Shown: positions 4,753 to 5,034 of the stretch, piece by piece
Layout of the letters: the number at the start of each line of letters is the position of its first letter
How positions within the stretch are numbered: the first letter of the stretch is position 1
DNA from: Bacteriovoracaceae bacterium
GTDB taxonomy: Bacteria; Bdellovibrionota; UBA1018
Length of the DNA: 5,034 nt
Direction: 5' to 3'
Assembly: GCA_023250795.1 (NCBI GenBank)
Contig: JAHFAB010000078.1
Span: 2,707 to 7,740 of the forward strand
Position numbers and translations under genes: made by a program
Notes under the pieces: model-generated
Seen by the model: only the letters and a program-made list of their open reading frames with translations
The model's database searches: none
Told to the model about the DNA's origin: nothing

Positions 4753-5034
4753 TCAAAATAATTCTTTAATCCCCTCCTGCCAGGGCAGGATCCGAACTTT
4801 TCCCACTTTTCTTGCTTTTCGTTCACGGCAAAATATTCGGAGTTCACAGTTTTTTACTTTTTCAGTTATTTTTTCTAGTTTTTTTGGGGCTTGTGGGTCC
4901 AGTCTTTCAGAGGATTTGATCTCTATAAAAACAGGTGAGTCGCCCGGGCGTTCGACGATTAAGTCGACCTCTACTCCGTCTTTTGTTTTTAAATAAAAAA
5001 ATCTAAAATCCTTCTGGTAATATTCATTATATCG
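4753..5034 (-). CDS. DUF4143-domain ATP-binding protein (AAA family), C-terminal fragment
   Basis: The minus strand is open from the right edge to TGA at 4755-4753 (93 residues), with the start outside the window. FRFFYLKTKDGVEVDLIVER (10-29) followed by PVFIEIKSSE (34-43) is the signature of DUF4143, the C-terminal domain of COG1373-type AAA ATPases. It has the PD-(D/E)xK-like pattern E-V-D (Asp24) and E-x-K (Glu38, Lys40). The ending VRILPWQEGIKELF (80-93) fits the usual late strand and helix. These proteins have an N-terminal P-loop ATPase domain, not visible here; the cellular role is poorly known. It lies 75 bases upstream of the HTH gene on the same strand, without a convincing terminator between. 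Codons agree with the minus frame, so the 90-codon plus-strand frame over it is a shadow. Confidence 0.85.
   Translation of the reverse strand, partial: RYNEYYQKDFRFFYLKTKDGVEVDLIVERPGDSPVFIEIKSSERLDPQAPKKLEKITEKVKNCELRIFCRERKARKVGKVRILPWQEGIKELF

Noticed and set aside
4741..4755. TTTTG...CAAAA stem after the DUF4143 stop as a terminator
   Set aside because: Only a five-pair AT stem with a C-rich loop and no T-run on the minus strand; too weak to call.
4775..4790. TCCTGCC-AG-GGCAGGA inverted repeat as a terminator or mobile repeat
   Set aside because: It lies within the coding end of the DUF4143 gene (ILPWQE), which fits the family ending. Only one copy is present and no T-run follows.
4724..4996. 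Plus-strand 90-codon frame at the right edge
   Set aside because: The minus strand of the same stretch encodes a recognisable DUF4143 C-terminus with EVD and EIK motifs; the plus frame has no such character.

Overview
The window looks like the edge of a bacterial genomic island. The 3' end of a metabolic gene with higher GC content is followed by about 4.6 kb of small, AT-rich accessory genes of the toxin-antitoxin, regulatory and defence type. Gene density, ATGA start/stop overlaps and one strong Shine-Dalgarno site (AAGGAGG) are bacterial. The gene families (Fic, CopG-type antitoxin, nucleotidyltransferase with an HTH partner, STAS-like DUF4325 with a GHKL ATPase, DUF4143 ATPase) are widespread in Gram-negative and candidate-phylum genomes. 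A Bdellovibrionota- or deltaproteobacteria-like host is only a guess; no rRNA, tRNA or lineage marker is present.

Layout from left to right. 1-243 (+): C-terminal 80 residues of an FAD-dependent DAO-family oxidoreductase, cut by the window edge. 244-399: short convergent intergenic region with a tandem 12-bp repeat. 400-1799 (-): a two-gene operon in which a 370-aa HTH / STAS-like / GHKL-ATPase protein overlaps by ATGA a 96-aa STAS-like DUF4325 protein. 1800-1972: very AT-rich upstream region plus a probable relic of a nucleotidyltransferase 3' end. 1973-3130 (-): a complete class II Fic protein with catalytic motif, inhibitory motif and C-terminal winged helix. 3131-3330: divergent control region with an 18-bp direct repeat, a candidate promoter and a small palindrome. 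3331-3594 (+): a CopG-family ribbon-helix-helix antitoxin with no recognisable toxin beside it. 3629-4677 (-): an XRE-type HTH gene overlapping by ATGA a GGT...DID nucleotidyltransferase gene, a type IV-like toxin-antitoxin pair. Its start codon lies inside a perfect 19-bp-arm inverted repeat. 4753-5034 (-): the C-terminal end of a DUF4143/AAA-type ATPase, cut by the right edge.

Working together: two separate translationally coupled regulator/effector pairs sit on either side of a Fic enzyme and an orphan antitoxin. The most interesting module is the HTH-STAS-ATPase plus DUF4325 pair. It resembles the anti-sigma kinase / anti-anti-sigma partner-switch logic (SpoIIAB/SpoIIAA, RsbW/RsbV), but with a DNA-binding domain fused to the ATPase in place of a separate sigma factor. 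The second item to follow up is the long operator-like palindrome over the HTH-nucleotidyltransferase start, together with the matching 3'-end relic found 1.7 kb away.
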